64,000 nucleotides of DNA from Verrucomicrobiia bacterium (GTDB lineage: Bacteria; Verrucomicrobiota; Verrucomicrobiia; Limisphaerales; UBA1100), in the NCBI GenBank assembly GCA_014239365.1, contig JAAZZB010000008.1, positions 1-64,000 on the forward strand. Reading direction: 5' to 3'. The translations under genes were made by a program, and so were the position numbers. The notes under the pieces are model-generated. The model made no database searches, was not told the origin of the DNA, and worked only from the letters and a program-made list of their open reading frames with translations. Below, in pieces: positions 53,419-62,675 of the stretch; position 1 is the first letter of the stretch, and every line of letters begins with the position of its first letter.

Positions 53419-54249
53419 TCATGACAGAAGCCGGGCCGCCGTTTCCGGCGTGGCCCCCTCGTGCACCAATGCCATCAGCGCGCGCGTCATCCCCGCCGGA
53501 TTGGCGTGCTGAATGATGTTGCGACCATACACGATGCCCGCCGCGCCTTGCCCAATCAAAACGTGGGTGCGCTGGAGAATTTCCTCATCACTCACCCGCC
53601 CGCCGCCACGCACGAGCACCGGAATGCGCCCGGCGATTTGGATGACTTGATGGTAATCCGCCGGGTCATCCGTGGGATCCGCCTTGATGACATCCGCGCC
53701 CAACTCAACGGCTTGGCGCACCAACGGTAAAATTTTATTGAGATCGCCATCCACTTGATACCCACCCGCCTCGGCGTTCGGTTTGAAAACCAACGGCTCG
53801 ATCATCAACGGCATCGCCAACGCATCGCACTGCGGCTTGAGGTCCAGAATATTTTGGATGCAATCATCCGTCACCTCCGGTTCGCCGGGGATGTTAAATA
53901 AATTCACCACCAAACACGCCGCGTCCAACCGCACCGCCTGTTCCGCGGCATCCTCAATGACGCGGCTGAAAAGATGCTCCGGCAAATCCGTCCCATAAAC
54001 ATTCGCCACATCCGAGCGCAGCACCAACGCCGGCTTCGCCTTACCTGGAATACTTTGCAAAATCGGCGCTTGTCCAATCGTCAACTGAATCGCATCCGGA
54101 TCAGCCTCCACTAACGTGGCCACCGACGCCTCAATATCCTCAATGCCCTTGAGAAAACCACCCTCATTAAAAAACCCGTGGTCCACCGCCACATCAAAAC
54201 AGCGCTTGGACTTCGCGTTAAACAGCCGATTCAGTCGATAAGATTTCAT
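53419..54249 (-). CDS. Class I fructose-bisphosphate aldolase/DeoC-LsrF-family protein (DhnA-type)
   Basis: A 276-residue TIM-barrel protein resembling DhnA-type class I aldolases and LsrF. It has RCFDVAVDHGFFNEGG at the N-terminus, AVELGADVIKADPTDDPADYH with the probable Schiff-base Lys, VLVRGGGRVSDEEIL and GIVYGRNIIQH for phosphate binding. The role could be sugar phosphate cleavage or an LsrF-like thiolase reaction; the data do not decide. It stands alone on the minus strand, about 75 bp before secA. Confidence 0.86.
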   Translation of the reverse strand: MKSYRLNRLFNAKSKRCFDVAVDHGFFNEGGFLKGIEDIEASVATLVEADPDAIQLTIGQAPILQSIPGKAKPALVLRSDVANVYGTDLPEHLFSRVIEDAAEQAVRLDAACLVVNLFNIPGEPEVTDDCIQNILDLKPQCDALAMPLMIEPLVFKPNAEAGGYQVDGDLNKILPLVRQAVELGADVIKADPTDDPADYHQVIQIAGRIPVLVRGGGRVSDEEILQRTHVLIGQGAAGIVYGRNIIQHANPAGMTRALMALVHEGATPETAARLLS

Positions 54250-54299
54250 GGGAGGCGCTAGTTATAGGCCCCAAAGGAAAAATTTCCAATGACCAATTC

Positions 54300-55232
54300 T
54301 CACACATGCGAACGCAGCCCATTGCGAGCCGCAAACTGCGCCGCGCCTGAACGGCACAGTTTCACAAACGTCTCCTCCGCCCAACCCATCGGACGGCCTT
54401 TCCAATACAGCAACCCCCATTGGCGCTTGAGCTTGCGGCGGCCGAGCGGCAACGCGATAAGTTTTTTCTTCGCCAACTCCTCACGCGCAATCCACGGCGC
54501 AAGAATGGTGATGCCGAGGCCGAGCTTCACCAATTCTTTGATGGCCGACATGCTGCCCGTTTCGATCACCGACTTGATGCTCATATCTTCCGCGCGCAAA
54601 TAATCCTCAATGAATTCAAACGTGCGGCTGTTGCGGAAATAAAGAATGTACTGTTGCCGCGCGATATCCTTCCGCAGCGCACGCCCGGCCTCGGCCCAAG
54701 GATGTTTAGGGTTCACAAGAAAAACCAGTTCGTCGGTGAAGAGCGGTTTGAATTCAAAATCAGGATCGTGTTTCGGCTCTAACGTCACGGCGATGTCGAT
54801 TTGGTTTTCCCGCAGTGCCTCCACAATTTCCGCCGTGTCGCCCGGCTCAATGCTGAGGCGGCACTTGGAAAATTGTTTTTGAAATTCCCGCAGCACCGGC
54901 GGCAGGATGTATTGGCACGCCGCCGCGCTCGCACCAATCCGCAACCGTCCGCGCCCCCACTCGCTGAGCTCCTCCATCTCCGCGCGCGCATCCGCCATCT
55001 CGGAAAATATTTTTTTCGCGCGCCCCACAAACTGCTCACCCGCCTGCGTCAGCAGCACCTTTTTCCCCACCCTGTCTAAAAGGCGACAGCCCACTTCGGC
55101 CTCCAGCAACTTCACCGCTTGGCTCACCGCCGGTTGACTTTGATGCATCTCCCTCGCCGCAAGCGTGAAACTACCATGCTCCGCCAACATCAGAAACGCC
55201 CTCAACTGCCGTGCGTCGAGTGGATTGTTCAT
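54300..55232 (-). CDS. LysR-family transcriptional regulator
   Basis: This 310-residue protein has the LysR N-terminal winged helix-turn-helix (RQLRAFLMLAEHGSFTLAAREMHQSQPAVSQAVKLLE; the helix-turn-helix spans about residues 18-45). A substrate-binding domain follows (RLRIGASAAACQYILPPVL and onward). The ATG at 55232 (MNNPLDARQLRAF) is preferred; another lies at 55253. It is divergent from asnS, with about 260 bp between them. LysR proteins often regulate a divergent gene, but asnS is an unusual target. The effector is unknown. Confidence 0.93.
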   Translation of the reverse strand: MNNPLDARQLRAFLMLAEHGSFTLAAREMHQSQPAVSQAVKLLEAEVGCRLLDRVGKKVLLTQAGEQFVGRAKKIFSEMADARAEMEELSEWGRGRLRIGASAAACQYILPPVLREFQKQFSKCRLSIEPGDTAEIVEALRENQIDIAVTLEPKHDPDFEFKPLFTDELVFLVNPKHPWAEAGRALRKDIARQQYILYFRNSRTFEFIEDYLRAEDMSIKSVIETGSMSAIKELVKLGLGITILAPWIAREELAKKKLIALPLGRRKLKRQWGLLYWKGRPMGWAEETFVKLCRSGAAQFAARNGLRSHV

Positions 55233-55493
55233 GTATAAAAAATTTTTATGCATTTCCAAAAAATAATTGATAGCATTTATCGCGCCAAACCCTCGAGTTG
55301 GCACGCAAATCGCTTAGGCCGCTTGGAGGCGTCTTGCTTGACGCAGATCCCCCGTTTGTGTCATGGCCGATACTGGATTTAATTTACTAAACATTCGAAG
55401 CCCAAAAATGCGCACGCTGCACTTTACCTAGCAGGCGCAATCCAGTGATCAATTTCAACTGACAATCACTCGCCCAAAGCGTACCCTCTTCGC

Positions 55494-56918
55494 ATGAGCG
55501 AGGATTTTCGATTGGTTTCGGCGGCAGATTTGTTGGCGCTGGATGGCGTGGCGGTGGGCGATCGCGTGCGGCTGCAGGGGTGGGTGCGGACTCGGCGAGA
55601 CTCGAAGGCTGGCTTGTCGTTTGTGCAGGTGCATGATGGGTCGTGCTTTGATCCCGCGCAGGTGGTGGCTCCGGGGGAGTTGGAAAATTATGCGGATGCG
55701 GTGGTGCATTTGACGACGGGGTGCTCGATGATTGCCGAGGGCACGGTAGTGGCTTCGGAGGGTAAGGGACAAAGCGTCGAGGTGCTGGCCTCGCGCATTG
55801 AGACGGTGGGGATGGTGGATAATCCTGAGACGTATCCGATGCCGGCCAAGCGGCATACGTTTGAGTATCTGCGCGAGCAGGCGCATTTGCGGGTGCGGAC
55901 GAATTCCTTTTCCGCGATGGCGCGGGTGCGGCATTGTTTGGCGAATGCGGTGCATCGGTATTTTCACGAGAATGGATTTTATTGGGTGCACACGCCGATC
56001 ATCACCGGCAGCGATTGCGAAGGCGCGGGCGAGATGTTCCGCGTCAGCGCGTTGGATTTGGAAAACCTGCCGCGCACGGAAGCGGGCAACATCGATTACT
56101 CGCAGGATTTTTTTGGCAAGGAAACGAACCTCACCGTGTCCGGCCAGTTGAATGTGGAGAGTTACTGTTTGGCATTAAGTAAAGTATACACGTTCGGGCC
56201 GACGTTCCGCGCGGAGAATTCTAACACCTCGCGGCATCTCGCGGAGTTTTGGATGATTGAGCCGGAGATCGCCTTTGCGGATCTTGCCGACGATGCGGAT
56301 CTTGCTGAGGATTTTCTAAAATCTATTTTCCGCACGCTGCTCAATGAGCGCGCGGATGATATGGAATTTTTCCAAAAACGCATCGACAAAACCTGCATCG
56401 AACGGCTGGAAAAATTCGTCGACGCCAGCTTCGAGCGAATGGATTACACCGACGCCATCACGCGCCTAGAAAAAGCCGTCGCCGATGGCCAGAAATTTGA
56501 GTTCCCCGTGAAATGGGGCATCGACCTCCAAAGCGAACACGAACGCTGGCTCACCGAGGAACACATCGGCCGCCCCGTGGTGCTGATGAATTACCCCAAA
56601 GAAATCAAGGCATTCTATATGCGCATGAACGACGATGGAAAAACCGTCGCCGCGATGGACGTGCTTGCGCCGGGCATCGGCGAAATCATCGGCGGCTCCC
56701 AACGCGAAGAACGCCTCGACGTCCTCGACGCCCGCCTCGATGAAATGAATTTGGACAAAGCCGACTATTGGTGGTACCGCGATTTGCGAAAGTACGGCAC
56801 CGTCCCCCACGCCGGCTTCGGCCTCGGCTTCGAACGCACCCTCATCTACGCCACCGGCATGGCGAATGTGAGAGATGTGATTCCATTTCCGAGGACACCG
56901 AGAAGTGCGGCGTTTTAA
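55494..56918 (+). CDS. asnS: Asparaginyl-tRNA synthetase
   Basis: A 474-residue class II aminoacyl-tRNA synthetase. The N-terminal OB-fold anticodon-binding domain ([20 protein letters not shown]) is followed by the catalytic core with class II motif 2 ([21 protein letters not shown]) and motif 3 ([16 protein letters not shown]). [10 protein letters not shown] and [14 protein letters not shown] match AsnRS rather than AspRS. Length and start ([16 protein letters not shown]) are normal. It is followed by a half repeat and tRNA-His. Confidence 0.95.
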   Translation: MSEDFRLVSAADLLALDGVAVGDRVRLQGWVRTRRDSKAGLSFVQVHDGSCFDPAQVVAPGELENYADAVVHLTTGCSMIAEGTVVASEGKGQSVEVLASRIETVGMVDNPETYPMPAKRHTFEYLREQAHLRVRTNSFSAMARVRHCLANAVHRYFHENGFYWVHTPIITGSDCEGAGEMFRVSALDLENLPRTEAGNIDYSQDFFGKETNLTVSGQLNVESYCLALSKVYTFGPTFRAENSNTSRHLAEFWMIEPEIAFADLADDADLAEDFLKSIFRTLLNERADDMEFFQKRIDKTCIERLEKFVDASFERMDYTDAITRLEKAVADGQKFEFPVKWGIDLQSEHERWLTEEHIGRPVVLMNYPKEIKAFYMRMNDDGKTVAAMDVLAPGIGEIIGGSQREERLDVLDARLDEMNLDKADYWWYRDLRKYGTVPHAGFGLGFERTLIYATGMANVRDVIPFPRTPRSAAF

Positions 56919-56934
56919 TTTTCACCACAGAGAC

Positions 56935-56954
56935 GCAGAGGGCACAGAGAAATT
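56935..56954. repeat. Half copy of the CACAGAG repeat before tRNA-His
   Basis: CCACAGAGACGCAGAGGGCA at 56935-56954 matches the left arm of the palindrome at 31195-31261, with one change in the shared run. It ends just short of the tRNA-His 3' end on the other strand. Confidence 0.65.
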
Positions 56955-56957
56955 GAA

Positions 56958-57034
56958 TGGGGTGACCGACCGGACTCGAACCGGCGACAACCAGAATCAC
57001 AATCTGGGACTCTACCAACTGAGCTACGACCACC
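56958..57034 (-). tRNA. tRNA-His (GTG anticodon)
   Basis: The minus strand folds as a cloverleaf of about 74 bases plus an encoded CCA. The acceptor stem GTGGTCG pairs with CGGTCAC with two G-T pairs. The D-arm is GCTCAGTTGGTAGAGT and the anticodon GTG lies at 57000-56998 in TTGTGAT. The T-arm is CCGGTTCGAGTCCGG. The extra G at -1 opposite C73 is the tRNA-His identity element. A weak TTGACC (57075-57070) and TAAGGT (57052-57047), spaced 17 bp, could be its promoter. Confidence 0.95.
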
Positions 57035-57123
57035 GTTGGAAGGGAGACCTTACCGGCCTTTGGAAGACCGGTCAATTTTCAATTTTCAAAGGTCAATGAT
57101 CAAGGAAGTGGCGGGTGATTGTT

Positions 57124-57209
57124 TGGAGTGCGGTGGCAAGCGTAGCGCGACACCGCTTTCTGGGCACACGGAAAGCGCCGTCGCCGCTTCGCTCTGCCGG
57201 CGCACTCCA
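57124..57209. repeat. Palindromic GGAGTGCGG repeat upstream of mutL
   Basis: An imperfect inverted repeat of about 38-bp arms runs from TGGAGTGCGGTGGCAAGCG to its partner ending CCGGCGCACTCCA. It occupies most of the tRNA-His/mutL gap and reads through in-frame ahead of mutL, which would make a misleading N-terminal extension. No second copy was seen here. Confidence 0.75.
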
Positions 57210-57270
57210 TATTGCACGCTGTTTACAATTCCGCGTGGACACTTGGGCGGTCACTCTTAATGATGACCGC

Positions 57271-59133
57271 GTGAACCGCGTTAAATTACTTTCGGAACAG
57301 GTGGCGAATCAGATCGCAGCGGGTGAGGTGGTGGAGCGGCCGGCGAGTGTGGTGAAGGAGTTGGTGGAGAATGCGCTGGATGCGGCGGCGCGGAAGATTT
57401 TAGTGGAGGTGAAGGCGGGGGGGCGCAGTCTCATTCGCGTGACGGATGATGGGCACGGGATGAGTCGGGATGATGCGTTGATGTGTTTGGAGCGGCACGC
57501 GACGAGCAAGATTTCGCGCGCGGAGGATTTGGCCACGATTGCTACGATGGGTTTTCGCGGGGAGGCGGTGCCGAGTATTGCGAGCGTGAGCCGGTTCACA
57601 TTGACCTCGCGGCTGGCGGAGGCGGAGGGCGGCACGGAGATTGCCGTTAATGGCGGCAAGATGTTGGCGGTGAAAGAAACCGGCGCGGCGGTGGGCACAG
57701 CGGTGGAGGTGCGATCGTTGTTTTATAATCTGCCGGCGCGACGGAAATTTTTGCGCACGGAGGAAACCGAACGCGCGCACGTGCAGCGCACGCTCACGCT
57801 GATGGCGTTGGCGCATCCGGAGGTGGCCTTCACGCTGCGGCATAATGATCGCGAGGTGTGGCGGCTGCTCAGCGAGAGTGGCACGGGCGCGGCGGCGTTG
57901 GAACGGCGGCTGCGCGCGTTGTGGGGGGAGGGGCTGCGATTGATTGAAATCGACTGCGCGGGCGAGCTGGCGCGCCGACCGTTTGATGAGGACGATGCGC
58001 CGCCGAAGGCGTGCCGCGTGTGGGGCTTCATCGGCGCGCCGGGCGTGAGCCGCAGCAATCGCGAGCATCAGCACGTGTTTGTAAATCAACGCCCCATCGA
58101 CAACGTCGGCCTCGGGATGGCGCTGCGCGAGGGGTATCACACGGCGTTGATGAAGGGGAAATATCCGGCGTGCTGTTTGTTCCTCGAAATCGAACCGGCG
58201 GAAGTGGACGTCAATATTCATCCAGCCAAGCGCGAAGTAAAATTTCACCGCGAGCGAGAGGTGCGGCGGTTTGTGGCGGAGGCGGTGAGTGAAGGGCTTG
58301 CGAGTTTTCACTCGCAGGAGTTAGGAGACAGAAGTCAGGAGATAGAATCTGCCGTTGCGGGGAATTTTGGGTTGGAGGCGACGGATGTTTCGACGGAGAC
58401 CGTGGTGGAACAGAAGCCGCTGGATATGGGCTTCGCCACGCCACCCTCCCCTGTTCACAAGGAAGACGCCGCGCCACTCGTCCCTCAACCGCCCTCTCCC
58501 CATCAACCATCAACCATCAACCAACAACCGCAACCGGCGCAGCCGTTGCTAAAAGTTCCTCTCAAAATCCTCGGCGTCGTTGGCAAACTTTACGTCGTGC
58601 TCGAGTCCGATCGCGGGCTGGTGTTGATGGATCAACACGCGGCGCACGAGCGGGTTTTGTACGAGCAATTGCTGGAGCAAATGCAGCGCGAGGAAACGGC
58701 TTCGCAAAAATTGCTGTTGCCAGAGACGGTGGAATTGGCGGCGACGGATGCGCAGTTTGTCGCGGAGCAAGTGGAAACCCTCAGCCGCCTTGGCGTGGGC
58801 ATCAGCGCGTTTGGCGAGCGCACGTTTCTGCTCGATGCGCTGCCGCCTTTTGTGAAAGTGAAGGACACGAAAAATTTTGTGCTGACGTTGATCGACGAAC
58901 TCAAGGCCGCCGGGGCCGGGGTGAACTCGATGCGGCTGGGCGAGGCGATGGTGATTATGACCGTCTGCCGCCAAGCCATCAAAGCCAACGACGCCCTCGC
59001 CGGGCCGGAACTGGAAAAATTGCTCGAAGATTTGCGCCACTGCACGATGCCCTACACTTGCCCTCACGGTCGACCGACTTTGATCGAGATGAGCTATCCG
59101 GAATTGGAGAAAAAATTTGGGCGCACGGTTTAA
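57271..59133 (+). CDS. mutL: DNA mismatch repair protein MutL
   Basis: This 620-residue GHKL ATPase has the N-terminal ENALDA, DDGHGM and GFRGEA motifs. The C-terminal domain carries the endonuclease-type motif DQHAAHERVLYE, fitting DQHA(x)2E(x)4E, with TVCRQAIKAN and CPHGRP, so it is probably a nicking MutL. The central linker (about 340-450) is low complexity and includes repeat-like SQELGDRSQEIE and HQPSTINQQPQP stretches. The GTG at 57271 (MNRVKLLSEQVANQI) matches MutL starts; codons upstream belong to a palindromic repeat. Confidence 0.94.
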   Translation: MNRVKLLSEQVANQIAAGEVVERPASVVKELVENALDAAARKILVEVKAGGRSLIRVTDDGHGMSRDDALMCLERHATSKISRAEDLATIATMGFRGEAVPSIASVSRFTLTSRLAEAEGGTEIAVNGGKMLAVKETGAAVGTAVEVRSLFYNLPARRKFLRTEETERAHVQRTLTLMALAHPEVAFTLRHNDREVWRLLSESGTGAAALERRLRALWGEGLRLIEIDCAGELARRPFDEDDAPPKACRVWGFIGAPGVSRSNREHQHVFVNQRPIDNVGLGMALREGYHTALMKGKYPACCLFLEIEPAEVDVNIHPAKREVKFHREREVRRFVAEAVSEGLASFHSQELGDRSQEIESAVAGNFGLEATDVSTETVVEQKPLDMGFATPPSPVHKEDAAPLVPQPPSPHQPSTINQQPQPAQPLLKVPLKILGVVGKLYVVLESDRGLVLMDQHAAHERVLYEQLLEQMQREETASQKLLLPETVELAATDAQFVAEQVETLSRLGVGISAFGERTFLLDALPPFVKVKDTKNFVLTLIDELKAAGAGVNSMRLGEAMVIMTVCRQAIKANDALAGPELEKLLEDLRHCTMPYTCPHGRPTLIEMSYPELEKKFGRTV

Positions 59134-59185
59134 CTTAAGTTTGGGCGCAATTTGCCGATAGTATTAGTAAGTGTTCACCACCGCG

Positions 59186-59434
59186 ATGGATCGTGGCGGG
59201 CCGGTATCATGGATGATGGAATTCCCGGGGATAACTTCGGTATCGCAATCGGTACAGCATTCGGCGCAGCAATTGCGCGGGAATGCTTTGGCGCGGCTGG
59301 ATTTTTCCACGCAGTTATCGGGCGTCGACTCGCAAATGCAGCGGCTCACGGCACGGCACGAAGCGCAGTTGGCGCGGATGATGGAGCGGATGGATGACGA
59401 GGTGGCGGGGACTTTGCTGGATTTAGTGGGTTAA
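59186..59434 (+). CDS. Small hypothetical protein after mutL
   Basis: A possible 82-residue protein, MDRGGPVSWMMEFPG and onward, ending ERMDDEVAGTLLDLVG. The C-terminal half is helical and charged. It lies between mutL and rpsA in a stretch of 538 bp without a certain gene. I do not recognise it and no ribosome site is evident; the codon use is compatible with the genome. It may be non-coding. Confidence 0.35.
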   Translation: MDRGGPVSWMMEFPGITSVSQSVQHSAQQLRGNALARLDFSTQLSGVDSQMQRLTARHEAQLARMMERMDDEVAGTLLDLVG

Positions 59435-59579
59435 AAGCAGGATTTGGCGGGCAGCAATTTTCTTCACATTTTCGCTTGCAATGCTTTGCTGGAGGCGTAT
59501 CTTCCCCGTCCGCCTGACTTTTGTGAGTGCAAAAGTCGCAAGGGCGGCCACGAGATGTTAACACGTTATTAACCAAATT

Positions 59580-59647
59580 CCTGCGGGAAAAGGCTCATTT
59601 TAGCCCGTAAAAACGCAGGTATTCAAAAGCCGACCCCTTTTCGGGGT
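59580..59647 (+). promoter_or_regulatory. Structured 5' untranslated region of rpsA
   Basis: CCTGCG (59580-59585) pairs with CGCAGG (59614-59619) around an inner GGCT/AGCC hairpin (59592-59595, 59602-59605). A second hairpin, ACCCC-TTTTC-GGGGT, spans 59633-59647. The rpsA start is at 59673. It could allow S1 feedback control; the rest of the gap upstream (59435-59579) shows nothing else clear. Confidence 0.4.
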
Positions 59648-59672
59648 GGGTTATCCAAAGAGGAAACAGCCA

Positions 59673-61442
59673 ATGCTGACGATGGAAGAAGCGATGAAGC
59701 AAAGCACGATTAGCTTTGTGGAAGGCGAAATTATTGAGGGTGAAGTCATCGAGATTCGATCCAAGGAAGTGCTCGTAAATATCAATTTTAAGAGCGAGGG
59801 ATCGGTGTCGTTGAATGAATTTGACGAGGACAACCAGCCCGCGGTGGGCGACAAGATCGAGGTGCTCATTGAGGTGCTCGAAAACCGCGACGGGATGGTG
59901 GAACTCAGCCACGAGCGCGCGCAGTTCAAAAAGAACTGGGACAAGATCAATTCCATTTGCGAAGAAGGCGGCGTGATCACCGGCCGCATCAAGGAGATTG
60001 TGAAGGGTGGCTTGATCGTCAACATCGGCGTGGAAGCGTTCCTGCCCAGCTCGCAGGTGGACATCGTGCCGCCCAAGGATTTGAAAGTATTGGTCGGCCA
60101 AAAACACGAATTCAAAATCGTGAAGCTCAATATGGAGCGGCAGAACATCGTGCTCAGCCGCCGCGAGTTGATCGAAGAAGAACGCTCCGCCAAACGCGCG
60201 GAGATGCTCGACCACATGACCCCCGGCGACGTCCGCAAAGGCGTGGTGAAAAACATCACCGACTTCGGCGCGTTCATCGACCTCGATGGCCTCGACGGTT
60301 TGCTGCACATCACCGATATGAGCTGGGGCCGCATCAATCACCCAAGCGAAATGGTGACCGTCGGCGAAGAACTCGACGTGGTTGTTCTGGATATTAACAA
60401 AGACAAGGAGCGCGTCTCCCTCGGCCTCAAGCAGAAATCCCAAAACCCATGGGAACTCATCGAGAGCAAGTATCCGGTGAAGAGCACCATCAAGGGCAAG
60501 GTTGTGAACCTCGTTTCTTACGGTGCCTTCGTGGAACTCGAGCCGGGCGTGGAAGGCCTCGTGCACGTCACCGAACTTTCGTGGACCAAAAAACACACCA
60601 AACCTTCCGAGGTGTTGGAAAAGGGCCAGGAGATCGAGGCGATGGTGCTGGGCGTCAACAAAGACGAGCAGAAAATCAGCCTCGGCGTTCGCCAACTCGA
60701 CGACAATCCGTGGGATGCCGCCGGCGACAAGTACGCCCCCGGCACTACCGTGAAAGGCAAAGTGCGCAACCTCACCAGCTACGGTGCGTTCGTGGAACTC
60801 GAGGAAGGCCTCGACGGAATGATCCACGTGAGCGACCTCTCGTGGACCCGCAAAATTAATCACCCCTCCGAGCTGCTCAAGAAGGGCGACGACATCGAAG
60901 CCCGCGTGCTCGAAGTGGATCGCGAAAACCAACGCATCTCCATCGGCATCAAACAGCTCGGCGACGATCCGTGGGATCAGATCGATTCGGTTTACAAAGT
61001 GGGCGATCTCGTCACCGGCAAAGTCTCCAAGCTCGCCAGCTTCGGTGCGTTTGTGGGGCTGGAAAATGAAATGGACGGTCTCGTGCACATTTCGCAAATC
61101 AGCGAAGAGCGCGTGGAAAAAATTAAAAACGCCCTCGACGTCGGCCAGGAAGTCACCGCGCGCGTCATTAAAATTGACAAGAGCGACCGTCGCATCGGCC
61201 TTTCCATCAAAGCCGCCGAGTACGACGAAGAACAAATCAAGCGCGAAGCCGAACAGCTGGACCAACTCAAGCCCGGCGAAGATCTCGTGGCCCTCGAACA
61301 CGCCTTCGACGCCGCCGAACTCTCGCCCGCTGATGATGAAGCTCCCGAAGCTGAGGCAAAAGCAGAAGCCCCCGAAAAGGAGGCCGCCGCGGAGGCTGAA
61401 GCAGAGCCCGAAGCCGAGCCAGAAGAAAAGGCAGCCGAGTAA
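59673..61442 (+). CDS. rpsA: 30S ribosomal protein S1
   Basis: This 589-residue protein has six S1 RNA-binding repeats. The last four have the standard GxVxxxxxxGAFVxLxxGxxGLxHxSxxS pattern, for example GVVKNITDFGAFIDL and KVVNLVSYGAFVELE. The first two are the divergent ribosome-binding type (GEVIEIRSKEVLVNINF). The C-terminal 50 residues are an acidic Ala/Glu-rich tail. The ATG at 59673 follows AGAGGAAA. S1 helps mRNA loading. A terminator follows. Confidence 0.95.
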   Translation: MLTMEEAMKQSTISFVEGEIIEGEVIEIRSKEVLVNINFKSEGSVSLNEFDEDNQPAVGDKIEVLIEVLENRDGMVELSHERAQFKKNWDKINSICEEGGVITGRIKEIVKGGLIVNIGVEAFLPSSQVDIVPPKDLKVLVGQKHEFKIVKLNMERQNIVLSRRELIEEERSAKRAEMLDHMTPGDVRKGVVKNITDFGAFIDLDGLDGLLHITDMSWGRINHPSEMVTVGEELDVVVLDINKDKERVSLGLKQKSQNPWELIESKYPVKSTIKGKVVNLVSYGAFVELEPGVEGLVHVTELSWTKKHTKPSEVLEKGQEIEAMVLGVNKDEQKISLGVRQLDDNPWDAAGDKYAPGTTVKGKVRNLTSYGAFVELEEGLDGMIHVSDLSWTRKINHPSELLKKGDDIEARVLEVDRENQRISIGIKQLGDDPWDQIDSVYKVGDLVTGKVSKLASFGAFVGLENEMDGLVHISQISEERVEKIKNALDVGQEVTARVIKIDKSDRRIGLSIKAAEYDEEQIKREAEQLDQLKPGEDLVALEHAFDAAELSPADDEAPEAEAKAEAPEKEAAAEAEAEPEAEPEEKAAE

Positions 61443-61466
61443 ATCACCCGTCATCAATCAAAAATG

Positions 61467-61492
61467 GCGGGCCGCAAAGCCCGCCTTTTTTG
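61467..61492 (+). terminator. Intrinsic terminator of rpsA
   Basis: GGCGGGC (61467-61473) and GCCCGCC (61480-61486) form a 7-bp stem with loop CGCAAA, followed by six T residues, about 25 bp after the rpsA stop. Confidence 0.9.
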
Positions 61493-61524
61493 TTGCAAAC
61501 AATCACACTCCAAAAAACAAACCG

Positions 61525-62418
61525 ATGAAAACAAACCTAATCCTGGGCACCGCCCTGTTAATGATCGCCGGCAATCTGAACGCCGCCGACCTTCGCGTGA
61601 AAGGCGGCTTGCTGCCCGGCGGCATCATTGACGACCGCAAGTTGCTCTCCGAAATCAACCTCAAGACAATCGAGCTGCGCGAAGTCAAAGACGGCGCCGT
61701 CAAGTCCGCCGAATTGCTCAAGCAACTCAAACAGTTGGATCGCAAAAAATGCGACATCCAACTCGCCACTCCCGGCAAGCAACGCCTCACCGCCGCCGAA
61801 ACCGCCGCACGCGCACGCAAAGGCGTGCTCGTCGTCTCCGGCCTCTACAAATGCAAACGCTGCCCCAACTGGCACAGCGGCGCCGCCAGCGGTTTTATGC
61901 TCACTGAAGACGGCGTGTTTTGCACCAGCTACCACGTGGTTGATAATAAGGACAACGACATCGTCGTCATCATGACCGGCGACGGGCGCATCGCCCCCGT
62001 TGTCGAAGTGCTCGCCGCCGACAAGACCGCCGACATCGCAATCCTCCGCGCCAAAGGCAAAGGCTTCACCGCCCTGCCCGTCTCCACCGAGGCCCCGCTC
62101 GGCGGTAAGGTGCGCGTGTTCAGCCATCCCGACCGCAAATTTTACGTGCTCAGCGAAGGCATCATCTCGCGTAAATTTCTGGATAACACCCGCAACGGCG
62201 GCAGCCGCCACATGCTTTCCATCACCGCCGACTTTGCCAAAGGCTCCAGCGGCGCGCCCGTGTTCAACGAATACGGCGCCGTCATCGGCAGCGTGAACAA
62301 CACCCAAAGCACTTATTACAGCGTGAAAAACGGAGTGAAAGACAACCTGCAAATGGTCTTCAAAAACACCGTCTCCATGCAGCACCTCTTGAATTTGATA
62401 CAACCGAAAAAGAAATGA
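61525..62418 (+). CDS. Exported trypsin-like serine protease
   Basis: A 297-residue protein with a signal peptide (MKTNLILGTALLMIAGNLNA). The chymotrypsin/DegP-type catalytic triad is complete: His137 in SYHVVD, Asp170 in KTADIAIL and Ser242 in KGSSGAPVF. A CKRC pair (Cys110, Cys113) and a His precede the His site. There is no PDZ domain, unlike DegP. It should cleave proteins in the envelope. Its stop overlaps the start of a small antitoxin-like gene by four bases (ATGA), which is unusual for a protease. Confidence 0.92.
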   Translation: MKTNLILGTALLMIAGNLNAADLRVKGGLLPGGIIDDRKLLSEINLKTIELREVKDGAVKSAELLKQLKQLDRKKCDIQLATPGKQRLTAAETAARARKGVLVVSGLYKCKRCPNWHSGAASGFMLTEDGVFCTSYHVVDNKDNDIVVIMTGDGRIAPVVEVLAADKTADIAILRAKGKGFTALPVSTEAPLGGKVRVFSHPDRKFYVLSEGIISRKFLDNTRNGGSRHMLSITADFAKGSSGAPVFNEYGAVIGSVNNTQSTYYSVKNGVKDNLQMVFKNTVSMQHLLNLIQPKKK

Positions 62419-62624
62419 AAACCGTAAAAGAAATCGAAGCAGCCATCAAAGACCTCCCGCGCGAGGAATTCATGGCCCTCGCCAACATCATCGCCGCCCA
62501 CCAAGCCACGCTCTGGGAAGAAGACGATGACACCGACACCGACAACGCCGACTCACTGGAGTTCCTCTACGAAGGCGAAGAAGAAACCGAGCACGAAGAA
62601 GAGATGGAGTACGCGGAATTTTAG
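62415..62624 (+). CDS. Antitoxin-like small acidic protein, orphan copy
   Basis: This 69-residue protein starts MKTVKEIEAAIKDLPREEFMAL and ends with a very acidic tail. It resembles the antitoxin at 62676-62888, sharing the pattern V/A-x-E-I-E-x-A-x-x-x-L-P-x-x-E-F-M-A-L-A, then A-x-H/K-Q-A-x-L-W. It overlaps the preceding protease by 4 bp (ATGA) and has no toxin of its own downstream. It is probably a duplicate of the antitoxin, now coupled to the protease. Confidence 0.7.
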   Translation: MKTVKEIEAAIKDLPREEFMALANIIAAHQATLWEEDDDTDTDNADSLEFLYEGEEETEHEEEMEYAEF

Positions 62625-62675
62625 GCCCGGATAAACCCCGTTGCTGGGAAGTCCATTTTGTGTTAGAGTAACACG

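Noticed and set aside
55233-55493. A small ORF (MADTGFNLLN...) before asnS as an asparagine leader peptide.
   Set aside because: It has only two Asn codons, no ribosome site and no hairpin series; nothing else clear was found in this gap.
57115-57270. Upstream extension of MutL by about 52 residues.
   Set aside because: The extension is encoded by a palindromic repeat, while GTG at 57271 matches the usual MutL start.
61045-61524. An open frame continuous with the serine protease but reaching back into rpsA.
   Set aside because: It is a second frame of rpsA; the protease signal peptide and ATG are at 61525.
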